Positions 1-8,751 of a stretch of 64,000 bases of DNA are shown here, one piece after another. The translations under genes and the position numbers were made by a program. Under the pieces are notes generated by a model. The model made no database searches. It saw only the letters and a program-made list of their open reading frames with translations, and was not told where the DNA came from. The first letter of the stretch is position 1, and the number at the start of each line of letters is the position of its first letter. Source of the DNA: Paenibacillus rigui. Its GTDB lineage: Bacteria; Bacillota; Bacilli; Paenibacillales; NBRC-103111. The stretch spans positions 62,001 through 126,000 of the forward strand of contig NZ_NMQW01000025.1 of assembly GCF_002234615.1 (NCBI RefSeq), written 5' to 3'.

Positions 1-2
1 CG

Positions 3-866
3 AGTCTTCGCACGATCTACCGCGATATGCAGGCGCTCAGCGAAGCGGGGGTGCCGGTCATCGGCGCACCGGGCACGGGCTACTCCTTGATGGAGGGCTA
101 CTTCCTGCCGCCGGTCCGTTTTACTGCCGATGAAGCGGTGGCGATGCTGATCGGGATGGATTTTATCGAGCAGCAATTCGATGACGTATACGGAGCTCAT
201 GCGAAGGCCTGTGGCAGAAAGATTGAGGCTGTGCTGCCGGAGGAGGTACGCAAGGAAGCGGGAAGAGTCAGAACGACGATCAAGCTGCTTGCAACGAGGG
301 AAGATATCGAGACGCAAAGGCAGGAAGGAGGGGCATTCGCCTCTCTTCGCAGCGCCATTCTGGAGCAGCGGAAGGTGCATTTTCATTATTCGAAGGGACC
401 GAATGCATCAGCGGCAGAAGAGCAGCGTGAGACCACTCGGGTCGCCGCTCCCTACGGGCTTGTCTTAGTACGGGGGGCTTGGATGCTGATCGCCTACTGT
501 GAGCTGCGCATGGAGCTTCGCCATTTTCGCGTGTCCAGGATTAGCGGGCTGAGCGTGCTGGAGGAGCGGTTTCAGCTGCCGGAGCATTTCAATCTGGATA
601 ACTATAAACCGGTGGATGACCGCCGCTTGATCGTGAAGGTACAGCTGGATGCGAGCGTTGCGGAGCAAGTGAAGCATGCAGGCAGCTTCTATATGGAAAC
701 GATTGAGCCCGCCGCCAAAGGGCCCCTCGTTACGTTCAGAGTACGTCAGCCGGAGGATGTGCTGCATTGGATTATGGGGTGGGGGGCAAAGGCGGTTGTA
801 CTGGAGCCGGAATCGCTGCGGCAGAAGGTGCGTGAAGAAGCGGAAAACATGATACAACGCTACTGA
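3..866 (+). CDS. YafY-type HTH/WYL-domain transcriptional regulator (5' truncated by window)
   Basis: The reading frame is open to the left edge, so the true start lies outside the window; 287 codons are visible. The first visible residues (SLRTIYRDMQALSEAGVPV) match the recognition helix and wing start of the DeoR/YafY-type winged helix. The stretch GAPGTGYSLMEGYFLPPVRFT and the following lines are typical of HTH_11 plus WYL proteins. The middle and C-terminal part (about residues 110-287) fits a WYL domain with its C-terminal extension, a module thought to bind a small ligand or nucleic acid and control the HTH. Such proteins usually regulate a neighbouring gene, here perhaps the DinB-like gene 64 bp downstream. 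The family call is secure; the target is inferred. Confidence 0.85.
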   Translation, partial: SLRTIYRDMQALSEAGVPVIGAPGTGYSLMEGYFLPPVRFTADEAVAMLIGMDFIEQQFDDVYGAHAKACGRKIEAVLPEEVRKEAGRVRTTIKLLATREDIETQRQEGGAFASLRSAILEQRKVHFHYSKGPNASAAEEQRETTRVAAPYGLVLVRGAWMLIAYCELRMELRHFRVSRISGLSVLEERFQLPEHFNLDNYKPVDDRRLIVKVQLDASVAEQVKHAGSFYMETIEPAAKGPLVTFRVRQPEDVLHWIMGWGAKAVVLEPESLRQKVREEAENMIQRY

Positions 867-930
867 CATACTGTTGTCAGGAGCGGTCTTATATACTGGA
901 GCTATACAAAGGCAAAGGAGCTGGATTGGA

Positions 931-1476
931 ATGAATACAACGGAATCATTGCAGCGTTTGGAGGAGCTTACCGATCAATATCTTCACACTCTCGAGCAGT
1001 ACAGCGAGGAGCAGCTAAGGCTCCAGCCCGACGAAGACGCTTGGTCACTAGGTCAAATGATCGTTCATCTGACGAACACAGCGCTGCGGATGCAGCTGGG
1101 CAGTGCGGAGAAATGCAGAGTATTGAGCGAGGAGGCGTCCGCAGCGGCGACTACCGAAGTGAAAACCGCAGCGGGCGAGGAGGTGTTCCAGCTCGGCGGC
1201 TTCCCGCCTGAGCGTATTCGGGTTCCTGCATCGCCGCAGTACACGCCTGCGCAGATGGAAAGCAAGCAGCAGCTGGCCGAAGGGCTGCAGGAGGTGCTTC
1301 GCCGGGCCAGGGAGCTGGAGCCGGTGATTGCGACGCTGCCGCCGGAGATTATGGTGGCACATCCGCGTCTCGGCGGGATGAATGCGAAGGAATGGTTCCT
1401 GCTTGTCGAGATGCATTACCGCCATCACCTGCTGCAAAAAGAACGCCTGCAATCGTTCATTGCAGGCTGCGTCTAG
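931..1476 (+). CDS. DinB-fold protein (DinB_2 type)
   Basis: This encodes a 181-residue protein with the four-helix DinB/YfiT fold signature. There is an N-terminal helix (LQRLEELTDQYLHTLEQYSEEQLRLQPDE cut into helices), then W-S-L-G-Q-M-I-V-H-L with the first metal-type His, and a C-terminal M-H-Y-R-H-H segment supplying further His ligands. The start was set at 931 because AAAGGAG lies 10 bases upstream; a longer reading from 874 has no such site. Family members are metal-binding and often act as thiol-dependent transferases (bacillithiol in Firmicutes), but no substrate can be read from the sequence. It follows the WYL regulator on the same strand and may be its target. Confidence 0.8.
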   Translation: MNTTESLQRLEELTDQYLHTLEQYSEEQLRLQPDEDAWSLGQMIVHLTNTALRMQLGSAEKCRVLSEEASAAATTEVKTAAGEEVFQLGGFPPERIRVPASPQYTPAQMESKQQLAEGLQEVLRRARELEPVIATLPPEIMVAHPRLGGMNAKEWFLLVEMHYRHHLLQKERLQSFIAGCV

Positions 1477-1624
1477 GGAGATTCCGGGCTTGCTTGGGCG
1501 GTAAGCCCGAAGCCCGGGCAGTCCCGAGCGGCTGCATCCGTCGCGAAGCCGCTTGGGAGACCATCGCGGCGGCGAACCACGCGGATTGGCCGTGCGGCAG
1601 ACTTATATGAACGCATCGACTCCG

Positions 1625-1678
1625 GGCGGTTTGTCGTCGGGAGGCCGGGTCTCGCCGGCTTCCCGATGACAAACCGCC
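1625..1678. repeat. Long near-perfect intergenic hairpin
   Basis: The arms 1625-1648 and 1655-1678 pair over 24 positions with two G-T type mismatches and a 6-base loop. No T-run follows on the plus strand, so it is not a textbook Rho-independent terminator. It lies between convergent genes (DinB-like + and HAD -) and may end or stabilise both messages. A shorter GC-rich inverted repeat built on cgggctt/aagcccg lies just upstream, around 1487-1510. Confidence 0.6.
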
Positions 1679-1729
1679 TTCGCTGCGTGCTGCGTTTGGG
1701 GCCGGTCCGCCACGGCTGTCGGATTAATG

Positions 1730-2611
1730 CTACACACCGAAATATTTCTCCAGCATCTGTCTCAGCCCGTCCTCGTCGTTCGACCCGGTCACCTCATCGG
1801 CCTGCGCCTTCACCTCGTCAGGGGCGTTGCCCATGGCTACGCCAAGCCCCGCATACTGAAGCATATCCGCATCGTTATAATTGTCGCCGATAGCAATGAC
1901 TTCACTTCGGCTTATGCCGAGGAAGGACTCCAATACCCGAATCGCGGCCGATTTACTGACGAGTGGGGCCATGATTTCCACATAGGTCGGCTTGGATTTG
2001 TACACCGCCAACCGGGGGAACTGCTCCCTCAGTACGGCAAGCACACCGTCGATCTGATCCGGCTCACCCATGCACATTATTTTATGTACGGTTTGATTAG
2101 CCGAACCTGCACGGCTGAGCTCCTGCGGGTCAAAAAGCATCGGAACGGTGCCGGTGATCGCTTGCTCCTGAGCGATCCAACGACACTGCGCATCCGCCTC
2201 AGGCACAAGCCAGCGGGATGGTGTATAGGCGCTGCAGCTCACCTCTGGAAAGGCTTGCGCGGTCAGGGTGAACAGCTCTGATACGAGAGAAGCCCCCAGT
2301 CGGATACTGGCGAGCGGCTTGCGCAGCTCCTCCTCCGTGGCTCCGCTCAGGACAAGCCCGCCGCTGAAAGCAATGAGCGGATCGGTGATGCCAAGCTCCT
2401 GCTGTAAGGGTACGATCGCCTCCGGCATGCGCGCAGAGACGAGGATAAAAGGAACGCCGAGCGGCTTCAGCTTGTGCACGGCGCTCCTGGTTCCGGGTGT
2501 GATTTGATGCTCTGAATTCAACAAGGTTCCGTCAATATCGCAGAACACCGCTTTATAATCGGTCTTTTGCAAGGGGAAAGCCTCCTCTTCTGGTAGCAGC
2601 TGCGAATTCAT
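1730..2611 (-). CDS. Cof-type HAD-superfamily phosphatase
   Basis: This is a 293-residue HAD hydrolase of the Cof/YidA class (C2B cap). Motif I is CDIDGTLL with nucleophile Asp25 and acid Asp27. Motif II is the ILVSARMPE segment, and motifs III/IV are the K..YVEI region and GDNYNDADML. Family members dephosphorylate sugar phosphates, PLP or FMN. The start is uncertain: ATG 2611 gives a normal N-terminus, while an upstream TTG at 2719 would add 36 residues without homology-like features. It is the last gene on the minus strand after the second binding protein, so it probably belongs to the importer locus. A phosphatase there hints that the imported compound is phosphorylated. Confidence 0.85.
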   Translation of the reverse strand: MNSQLLPEEEAFPLQKTDYKAVFCDIDGTLLNSEHQITPGTRSAVHKLKPLGVPFILVSARMPEAIVPLQQELGITDPLIAFSGGLVLSGATEEELRKPLASIRLGASLVSELFTLTAQAFPEVSCSAYTPSRWLVPEADAQCRWIAQEQAITGTVPMLFDPQELSRAGSANQTVHKIMCMGEPDQIDGVLAVLREQFPRLAVYKSKPTYVEIMAPLVSKSAAIRVLESFLGISRSEVIAIGDNYNDADMLQYAGLGVAMGNAPDEVKAQADEVTGSNDEDGLRQMLEKYFGV

Positions 2612-2734
2612 GATCAGCGGCTTATCCTCTATGGACTGCCCATCTGCTCTGTAATTGCGTATACGTTCGTATGCATGCTTTGCATTAGCTGCTGACTCCG
2701 GGTACAACGCTTTGGTCAACCCGCAGCCTGCAGA

Positions 2735-3751
2735 TTATTCCTCCTTGGCCGAACGCCATTTGTTAAGCAGGGACTCCCGGTGCTGCGCTGCGGTGTCGAA
2801 GCGGTAGGTCGCAAGCAGGTTTTCCAGCTTGACGGGCGACAGCAGCGGATGCACCGCAATGTCGGGCAGAACGGGGAACGAGAAGGCCGTGTTCATATAG
2901 TCGGTCTGCACGTCCCGCGACAGCACGAAGTCGACGAGCTTTTTGGCGGCGGCCGTATTGTTGCCGTTCTTGAGCACGGACACCGCACCGATCTCCCAGC
3001 CCGCCTGCGGGGGGATATACGAGCTGATGTCATAGCCCGAATTGGCAAAACGGAGCTGGTCGCCGAGGAAGTTCACGACGGCGGCGACATCGCCTACGGC
3101 CAGCCGCTGCGCGGACGTAATGCCGGCGAAGGTCGTGGAGGAGCTCTGCTTTTTTAGCGCGAGCATCAAGCGGACGGCCTCGTTCTCCCCGCGCTGCTGG
3201 GCGAGCGAGGCGAGCAGCGTATACCCGGTACCGGACGTCTCCGGATCGGGAATCTCGATCTTGCCCTTCAGCTCGGGGCGCAGCAGATCCTCGTACTGCT
3301 GCGGAAGCGGCAGCGAAGCCAGCAGCGGGTCGTGCCGCCACACCTTTTGGTTGACGCCAATAGCCAGAGCACCCATGTACATGCCTGTCCAGAAGCCTTC
3401 CTTATCCTTGTACCGGGCTGGGATCGAATCCCGCATCGGGGAGCTGTAGCGAACCAGCTTTCCGTTATTTTTCAGCTGCTCGTGCAGGTCCGCAGGTCCG
3501 CCCAAAACCACATCAATGCCGCTCTTGTCCATCGAGAGCAGATGATAGCTGGCCTCGCCGCTCGACATGCGGATCATTTCGTAGGGCTGACCGGTTGCTT
3601 TCTTGAACTTTTCCAGCAGCACCCGCCCCTCATCCTCCTGGAAGATGACGTATACCTTCAGCGGTTGGCTGTTGTTTTGGCTGCTGTAGAACGGGTAGCC
3701 TATAAATACGCATGCGAGCAGCGACAAGATGATGATGCCTTTTTTCCACAT
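2735..3751 (-). CDS. Second FbpA/AfuA-like substrate-binding protein of the importer locus
   Basis: This is a 338-residue periplasmic-binding-type protein, clearly paralogous to the product of 6824-7858. Both share the blocks GGPAD.HE, EGFWTG.Y, DP.TSGT.YT and FLGDQL. The start at 3751 is supported by an AAAGGGG site and by alignment with the paralog's N-terminus; an ATG at 3850 would add 33 residues. The N-terminus (MWKKGIIILSLLACVFIGYP) contains LLAC, a possible lipobox, but the residues after Cys are hydrophobic, so it may instead be an uncleaved anchor. A terminator at 3902-3930 separates it from the ATPase gene. It may have a different role from the first binding protein, for example ligand presentation to the kinase. 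Confidence 0.8.
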   Translation of the reverse strand: MWKKGIIILSLLACVFIGYPFYSSQNNSQPLKVYVIFQEDEGRVLLEKFKKATGQPYEMIRMSSGEASYHLLSMDKSGIDVVLGGPADLHEQLKNNGKLVRYSSPMRDSIPARYKDKEGFWTGMYMGALAIGVNQKVWRHDPLLASLPLPQQYEDLLRPELKGKIEIPDPETSGTGYTLLASLAQQRGENEAVRLMLALKKQSSSTTFAGITSAQRLAVGDVAAVVNFLGDQLRFANSGYDISSYIPPQAGWEIGAVSVLKNGNNTAAAKKLVDFVLSRDVQTDYMNTAFSFPVLPDIAVHPLLSPVKLENLLATYRFDTAAQHRESLLNKWRSAKEE

Positions 3752-3901
3752 GCCAACCGCCCCTTTCCTGATCTGTTGTTCTTTGTTGTGAGCCTGAGCG
3801 CGGTCGCTCATCTTCGCAAGGTTTCGATAGAGGTTTTCCCAGCCCGCCATCGAATATCCGCGCCCCCTTATCGCAGGGGAGCCGCGGCTTGCCGGAATGC
3901 C

Positions 3902-3930
3902 AAAAAAGGAAAACGGTTGTTTTCCTTTTT
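3902..3930. terminator. Bidirectional Rho-independent terminator
   Basis: On the minus strand an AAAGGAAAAC / GTTTTCCTTT stem with an AACC loop is followed by T residues; the plus strand reads similarly. It lies after the ATPase gene and before the second binding-protein gene, so it should end or attenuate the importer transcript. I see no convincing promoter between it and 3751. Confidence 0.75.
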
Positions 3931-3966
3931 ACGGCCTTAAGGCAGACGACTGCGGATCATGCCAGG

Positions 3967-5046
3967 CTAATCCGCCATTTTGATCAAATGAATTTTGTCT
4001 GCTGCAGCACGGATATCCACATTGCCTTCGAACGACGTCTGGCCGATATCATAAGCATCGACAATCCATTCGGTTCCGTTATAGCCGGAGAGGAAGTAGC
4101 GCTCCTTCTCACCGAGGAACATGGACGATTTCACGACAGCCCGGATTGTAAAATCGCCCGCCTCCGGCTGATTGATCCGAAGCGACTCGGGCCGGATGCT
4201 TAAAAGCACCTGCTCGCCGACCGCAACTTGCTCCGAGGTGGATACCTTTACGGTATGCCCGTTTATTCCGTATTCTACGGTGGCCTCGGGGCCGGAGACT
4301 TCCTTCACCGTGGCCTCGACGAAGTTCGTCGTGCCGATAAAGTCCGCTACATAGCGGGTGCGCGGCTTGTAGTAAATCTCGTGCGGCGTGCCGTACTGAT
4401 CGATTGCGCCTTTGTTGAAAACGACGATGTAGTCGGACATCGACAACGCCTCCAGCTGGTCGTGCGTCACGTAGATGACGGTCAGCCCGAGCTCCTGCTG
4501 AATGGCGCGCAGCTCCACACGGACTTCCTCCCGCAGCTTCGCATCGAGGTTGCTGAGCGGCTCATCCAGCAGGATGATCGGTGAGTTCATGACGAGCGCC
4601 CGCGCCATCGCTACCCGCTGCTGCTGGCCGCCTGACATTTGATGCGGGTACCGTTCCTCCAGCCCGGTCAGCTTGACCTTGGCCAAAGCAGCCTGAACGC
4701 GCTCCTGCACCTCCGCTTCCGGCCGCTTCTGGATATCGAGTCCGTAGGCTACGTTATCGAAGACGGTCATATGAGGGAATAACGCATATTCCTGAAACAC
4801 CATCGGTGTTCCCCGTTTGTAAGGGGGAAGGTCGTTCACGAGCTTGCCGTCGATCCAGATTTCACCCTCATCAATGGTATAAAAGCCTGCAATGGAGCGC
4901 AGCAGCGTCGTTTTCCCGCACCCGCTCGGGCCGAGGAAGGTGATGAATTTTCCCCGTTCAATTTGCAAATCTATTTGTTTGAGCACGTGATTGGTTCCGA
5001 ACACTTTATTCACGTTTTTGAGATCCAGCAGCACTTGTGTGCTCAT
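3967..5046 (-). CDS. ABC importer ATPase (FbpC/PotA type)
   Basis: This 359-residue ATPase has Walker A GPSGCGKTT near residue 37, the Q-loop region, signature MSGGQQQR, Walker B IILLDEPL and the switch His in VTHDQ. A C-terminal TOBE-like domain of about 120 residues follows. It powers import through the permease encoded immediately upstream (stop at 5065, gap 18 bases). ATG 5046 was preferred to GTG 5055 because an AGGGAG sits 10 bases in front of it. The CUT1/FbpC subfamily handles ferric iron, polyamines, phosphonates or hexose phosphates; the substrate cannot be fixed from the ATPase alone. Confidence 0.9.
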   Translation of the reverse strand: MSTQVLLDLKNVNKVFGTNHVLKQIDLQIERGKFITFLGPSGCGKTTLLRSIAGFYTIDEGEIWIDGKLVNDLPPYKRGTPMVFQEYALFPHMTVFDNVAYGLDIQKRPEAEVQERVQAALAKVKLTGLEERYPHQMSGGQQQRVAMARALVMNSPIILLDEPLSNLDAKLREEVRVELRAIQQELGLTVIYVTHDQLEALSMSDYIVVFNKGAIDQYGTPHEIYYKPRTRYVADFIGTTNFVEATVKEVSGPEATVEYGINGHTVKVSTSEQVAVGEQVLLSIRPESLRINQPEAGDFTIRAVVKSSMFLGEKERYFLSGYNGTEWIVDAYDIGQTSFEGNVDIRAAADKIHLIKMAD

Positions 5047-5064
5047 GATGCCCACTCCCTCTAT

Positions 5065-6720
5065 CTAGAAATCGAATATTTTTACTTTGGACCGGAAGAT
5101 CAGCTTCATAATCCCAAGGGTGCCGAGCGTCGCGGCCATCAGCCCTACGGCAACGGCAGCTGCCCAGTAATAGGTGCCGGTCTCCGCATAGTTAAAGATG
5201 GATACGGCCGCCACCACCCATTTCGGTGTAATCAGAAATACGATGGTGCTTAAGGTGTTCATATTTTTCATAAACGCGTAGACGAAATTGGCTACGACGG
5301 TTTTTTGCAGCATCGGAAAGACGATGGTCGTCAACGTTCTGCGGCTGTCCGCTCCCAGGTTGGTGGCGGCCTCTTCGATCGATTTGTCCACCTGCTTGAA
5401 GGAAGCGGTAAGTCCGCGGTAGCCGACCGGCATTTGCTTCAGCAGCATCGCGACAATAATCAGGATCGCGGAGCCCTGCAGCATGATCGGACCGGAGCTG
5501 AAAGCGACGATGAGGGCGAGACCGACGAACGTACCTGGAAGGGCGATCGGCAGCACGGCTGTGAAATCAAGCAGCCTTTTGCCGGGGAACGGCTTGCGTA
5601 CAATGATATAGGCAAGCACCAGCGCGAATGCCACCGCGAGCAGCGAGCTGATGAGCGACAAAACCAGACTGTTCATCACCGCCGGAGAGGACGGGTTGAA
5701 TACGACCTTCATAATATGATCCATTGTGAACGTGTTGTCGCGTCCGAAGTTTTTGGTGAAGGCAAACAGAATCGTGATCGCGAACATTGCAATAATGAAG
5801 ACGGACATCAGGCTGTTGAACAGAAAAAGCAGCACATCCGTCTTGCGTGATGTCGTCATCCGGTTCAGACCGGAGACCGGCTTGCCTGTAATGGTGGAGT
5901 AGGAGCCCTTGGACAGCAGCTTGTTCTGCACCCAGAACACGATCAGTGCCGGTATGACGAGTATAATGCCCATCACCGAAGCAAGTCCCGGCTCATTGTT
6001 GAGAATTTCACCGTAGATTTCGACGGCGAGCAGGGAATAGTTCCCTCCGATCAGCTTCGGATTCCCGAAATCTGCGAAGCAGTTAATCGCCACAAGCAGG
6101 AATGCATTGACGACTCCGGGAAGCGCCAGCTTGAGCGTGATGGTGCGGAAGAGGTAGAAGCCTCTTGCGCCCAGATTTTGTGCGGCGATCTCCAGATTCG
6201 GCGAGATGGAGCGAAGCACGCCTGTGATTGTCATGTAGGCCAGCGGGAAGTACGAAATCGTCTGCACGATCCACAGCCCCGGCAGCCCGTACAAATCAAG
6301 CTCGACGTTAAACCAGGCCTTAAGCCATTGGGAGACCATGCCGCCCCGGCCGAACAGCAGCAGGAAAGCGAGGCCGCTCATGACCGAAGGAGCTAGCAAG
6401 GGCAGAAATGCGATAAAGCGGAAAAACTTTTTGCCTGCAATGCTGCTGTAGTTAATGGCGTAAGCATAAATGAAGCCGAATACGGTCGCAGTCAACGCCG
6501 ATAGAGAGGAGCTGACGATCGTGTTCAACAGCGCGGTGCCGTAACGGCCTTTGCTGAAAAACGTAATCCAGTTGTCCCCGTTCGGAATGAAGACGACGAA
6601 AATAAGCGGGTAAATGACGAATAAACATAAGAGCGCAAAGCTGATCAACACTAGCAGGAGTGAAGAAGGATCTTTGATGAGCCTGCCTATCGACTCCCCG
6701 ATGCCGGTTTTCTCTTTCAT
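5065..6720 (-). CDS. Fused two-domain ABC importer permease (FbpB/AfuB type)
   Basis: This 551-residue membrane protein is an internal duplication: two binding-protein-dependent permease domains in one chain, about residues 15-275 and 300-551, with roughly 12 membrane segments in total. EAA-type cytoplasmic loops are visible as EIAAQNLGARGFYLFRTITL and EEAATNLGADSRRTLTTIVF, where the ATPase docks. This fused layout is standard for FbpB/AfuB/PhnU-like importers. It sits between its binding-protein gene and its ATPase gene on one strand. The ATG at 6720 has a moderate AAAGGTGG site 13 bases upstream. Confidence 0.9.
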   Translation of the reverse strand: MKEKTGIGESIGRLIKDPSSLLLVLISFALLCLFVIYPLIFVVFIPNGDNWITFFSKGRYGTALLNTIVSSSLSALTATVFGFIYAYAINYSSIAGKKFFRFIAFLPLLAPSVMSGLAFLLLFGRGGMVSQWLKAWFNVELDLYGLPGLWIVQTISYFPLAYMTITGVLRSISPNLEIAAQNLGARGFYLFRTITLKLALPGVVNAFLLVAINCFADFGNPKLIGGNYSLLAVEIYGEILNNEPGLASVMGIILVIPALIVFWVQNKLLSKGSYSTITGKPVSGLNRMTTSRKTDVLLFLFNSLMSVFIIAMFAITILFAFTKNFGRDNTFTMDHIMKVVFNPSSPAVMNSLVLSLISSLLAVAFALVLAYIIVRKPFPGKRLLDFTAVLPIALPGTFVGLALIVAFSSGPIMLQGSAILIIVAMLLKQMPVGYRGLTASFKQVDKSIEEAATNLGADSRRTLTTIVFPMLQKTVVANFVYAFMKNMNTLSTIVFLITPKWVVAAVSIFNYAETGTYYWAAAVAVGLMAATLGTLGIMKLIFRSKVKIFDF

Positions 6721-6758
6721 AGGGGGCGAAATACCACCTTTCCTTAGCTTTCATAAGA

Positions 6759-6804
6759 GGCACTGCAGGCAGCCGGTCTAGCTAAGCGGCTGCACATGCA
6801 ATGC
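6759..6804. other. Stem-loop between binding-protein and permease genes
   Basis: GGCACTGCAGGCAGCCG (6759-6775) pairs imperfectly with CGGCTGCACATGCAATGCC (6786-6804) and has no following T-run. A structure in this place commonly protects the upstream binding-protein mRNA and lowers permease expression, as in malE-malF; this role is inferred. Confidence 0.5.
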
Positions 6805-6823
6805 CCCGTGAATGAGATGAGTC

Positions 6824-7858
6824 TTATTTCAAATCCTTCAAAGCATCTTGGAGCGCTTTTCTTTGCTCCGCTGCGGTCCACAGGCTGTACGTTTTGTTGT
6901 ACTTCGTTGTTTTGATGTCGATGCCGCCTTGTGGAACGGGTACGGACGGCTTCACTGATACCGCATAAGCGGATTGCGTATACAGTGCGCCCGGTTCATT
7001 CGTCAGCATGTAATCCATCAGCTTCTTGGCTGCTGCGGTGTTAGGCCCGTTCTTGACGATAGCGAGGCCGCCTACCTCATAGCCTGCCGCTTCCGGCACG
7101 ATGCTGACGATCGGATTGCCTTGGTTTTTGATTTTCAACTGATCCCCCAGGAACGTAACCCCGATGGTATATTCGCCTTTGGCAGCCTTCTGAATCGGCT
7201 CAATGCCGGATTTCGGACGCTCCTTCAAGTTCGGGAGCAGCTGCGCCATATATTTCAGCATTTCATCCTTGCCCCACACCTGTGCCAGTGAAGCAACGGC
7301 GGTGTAAGCGGTTCCCGAAGTGGCCGGGTCGGACATGCCGATCTCGCCTTTAAACTTAGGATCAAGCAATTCCTTGAACGATTGCGGGTAAGGGGCGGTG
7401 CCGTATTTCTCCTTCCAGCGCTGCTCGTTGATACCGATAGCTACCGGGTTCAGATAGAAGCCGGTCCAGAAGCCCTCTTTATCCTTCATATTGTCGGGAA
7501 TGTCCGACGCGTTAGGGGAGACGTAGGCTTCCAATGCGCCCGCTTTTTTCAAAACCTCGTGCGAATCTGCGGGTCCGCCCATCAGGAAGTCGGCCTGCGG
7601 CTTGCCCATTTCATTCTGCACGCGGGATACCGCTTCACCGCTCGGCAAACGGAGAATGTCATAATCGATGCCGGTCTCGGCTTTGAATTTGTCCAAAATT
7701 TTGCGTGCCTCTTCCTCCTGGAAGATGGAATACACGGTAACCTTCCCTTGAACCTTCCCTCCGAACACTCCGGATTTGTACAAGAAAAATGCAGCGATAA
7801 GCGCTACGACAACAACAGATACCAAGATGACCGAGTTATTATTTTTCTTTCTGGCCAT
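6824..7858 (-). CDS. FbpA/AfuA-like substrate-binding protein, membrane-tethered
   Basis: This 344-residue extracellular binding protein feeds the permease/ATPase encoded directly downstream. The N-terminus (MARKKNNNSVILVSVVVVAL...) is a strong membrane segment without a lipobox Cys, so the protein is probably held by an uncleaved anchor rather than by lipid, which is unusual for a Gram-positive binding protein. The mature domain begins at KVTVYSIFQEEEA and carries the family blocks FLMGGPADSHE, EGFWTGFY, SDPATSGTAYT and VTFLGDQL. The tyrosine set that ferric-iron binders use near the C-terminus is not obvious, so an AfuA-like (hexose phosphate) or phosphonate-type ligand is as likely as Fe(III). 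It follows the 260-residue unknown protein with a 28-bp gap. Confidence 0.85.
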   Translation of the reverse strand: MARKKNNNSVILVSVVVVALIAAFFLYKSGVFGGKVQGKVTVYSIFQEEEARKILDKFKAETGIDYDILRLPSGEAVSRVQNEMGKPQADFLMGGPADSHEVLKKAGALEAYVSPNASDIPDNMKDKEGFWTGFYLNPVAIGINEQRWKEKYGTAPYPQSFKELLDPKFKGEIGMSDPATSGTAYTAVASLAQVWGKDEMLKYMAQLLPNLKERPKSGIEPIQKAAKGEYTIGVTFLGDQLKIKNQGNPIVSIVPEAAGYEVGGLAIVKNGPNTAAAKKLMDYMLTNEPGALYTQSAYAVSVKPSVPVPQGGIDIKTTKYNKTYSLWTAAEQRKALQDALKDLK

Positions 7859-7886
7859 AGTTTCAAACCGTCCCTTCAGGCGTATG

Positions 7887-8669
7887 TTACGAGGCGTTTA
7901 GTTTGAAATAGGCTCTTTGGTTGGTCTCATCCAATAAATCGAAAACGACGAAGTAAGCGTTGTTGTAGCGGTCCACATGAAGCCAGTGCTTCTTGGCCCC
8001 CCCGCTGTCCGCCAGCTGGACGACGTAATGGGCGTCAGGCTGCTCCGCGAGAAAGTCAAAATGACTGAAGTCAATGACACGGATCGCAGAACGCACCTGC
8101 GATGTCAGGGTGACCCGCTCCTCCGGTGACAGAGGCGTCAGCTCGCCTTGCCGCAGGGAGTACACCTCGTTGTCCGCAGCTTCGATGGCCGTACCCACGG
8201 TAGCTGAGGTTAGCGTCTTGTCGATAAGCATGCTTTGCAGCTTGCGGATATCGGCACTGACGTTAAGCGAGTTGACCGATTCGGCGCCGAAGCGGAATGC
8301 ATTGGTCTCGATCTGGAACGGTACGTCCTCCTGATCCAGATAAGCGATCGAGCCTGTCAAAAGCAGGCGCGGCTGCTTGCTCTGCGGCTGCTGCTTGCCG
8401 CCGGCGAGCAGATCGGCAAAGGAAGCCTTCAGCTTCAGCAGCTCCTTCGGATCGTCAATCGAGATGGTGCCCAAGCCCGGATACGTCACATCGACCCGCA
8501 TGGGGACGCCGGCGAACATCTCACGGCCGTCCTGCTGCGGCGGCACGATGTGCACTTCATCGACAGGGATGCGGAAGCTGTAAGCGCAAATGCCGATGAG
8601 CAGGCAGCCGACAACGACTTGCAACAGGATAAGACGAAACCATGTAAGCCCTTTCTTCTCCTCTGGCAT
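7887..8669 (-). CDS. Unknown membrane-anchored protein between kinase and importer genes
   Basis: I do not recognise this 260-residue protein. It has a short charged N-terminus (MPEEKKG), one membrane segment at about residues 9-31, then an extracytoplasmic domain of about 225 residues with alternating strands, ending in a YNNAYFVVFDLLDETNQRAY block. The start at 8669 has a very good site (AAAGGAGGG, 9-base spacing). It lies between the histidine kinase and the binding protein on one strand with short gaps, so it is probably co-transcribed. An accessory sensing role, such as a link between binding protein and kinase, is possible but only inferred from position. Confidence 0.7.
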   Translation of the reverse strand: MPEEKKGLTWFRLILLQVVVGCLLIGICAYSFRIPVDEVHIVPPQQDGREMFAGVPMRVDVTYPGLGTISIDDPKELLKLKASFADLLAGGKQQPQSKQPRLLLTGSIAYLDQEDVPFQIETNAFRFGAESVNSLNVSADIRKLQSMLIDKTLTSATVGTAIEAADNEVYSLRQGELTPLSPEERVTLTSQVRSAIRVIDFSHFDFLAEQPDAHYVVQLADSGGAKKHWLHVDRYNNAYFVVFDLLDETNQRAYFKLNAS

Positions 8670-8751
8670 TTACTTTACCCTCCTTTTATCTCAAAAAAAT
8701 CGTAAGTTTGTATCAATTTTGTAACAGCGCTTACATGCGTCTCCTTATCCG

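Noticed and set aside
2612-2719. 36-residue N-terminal extension of the HAD phosphatase from TTG 2719
   Set aside because: The nearest GGAGG is 20 bases away and the extra residues have no HAD-like features; left as an alternative only.
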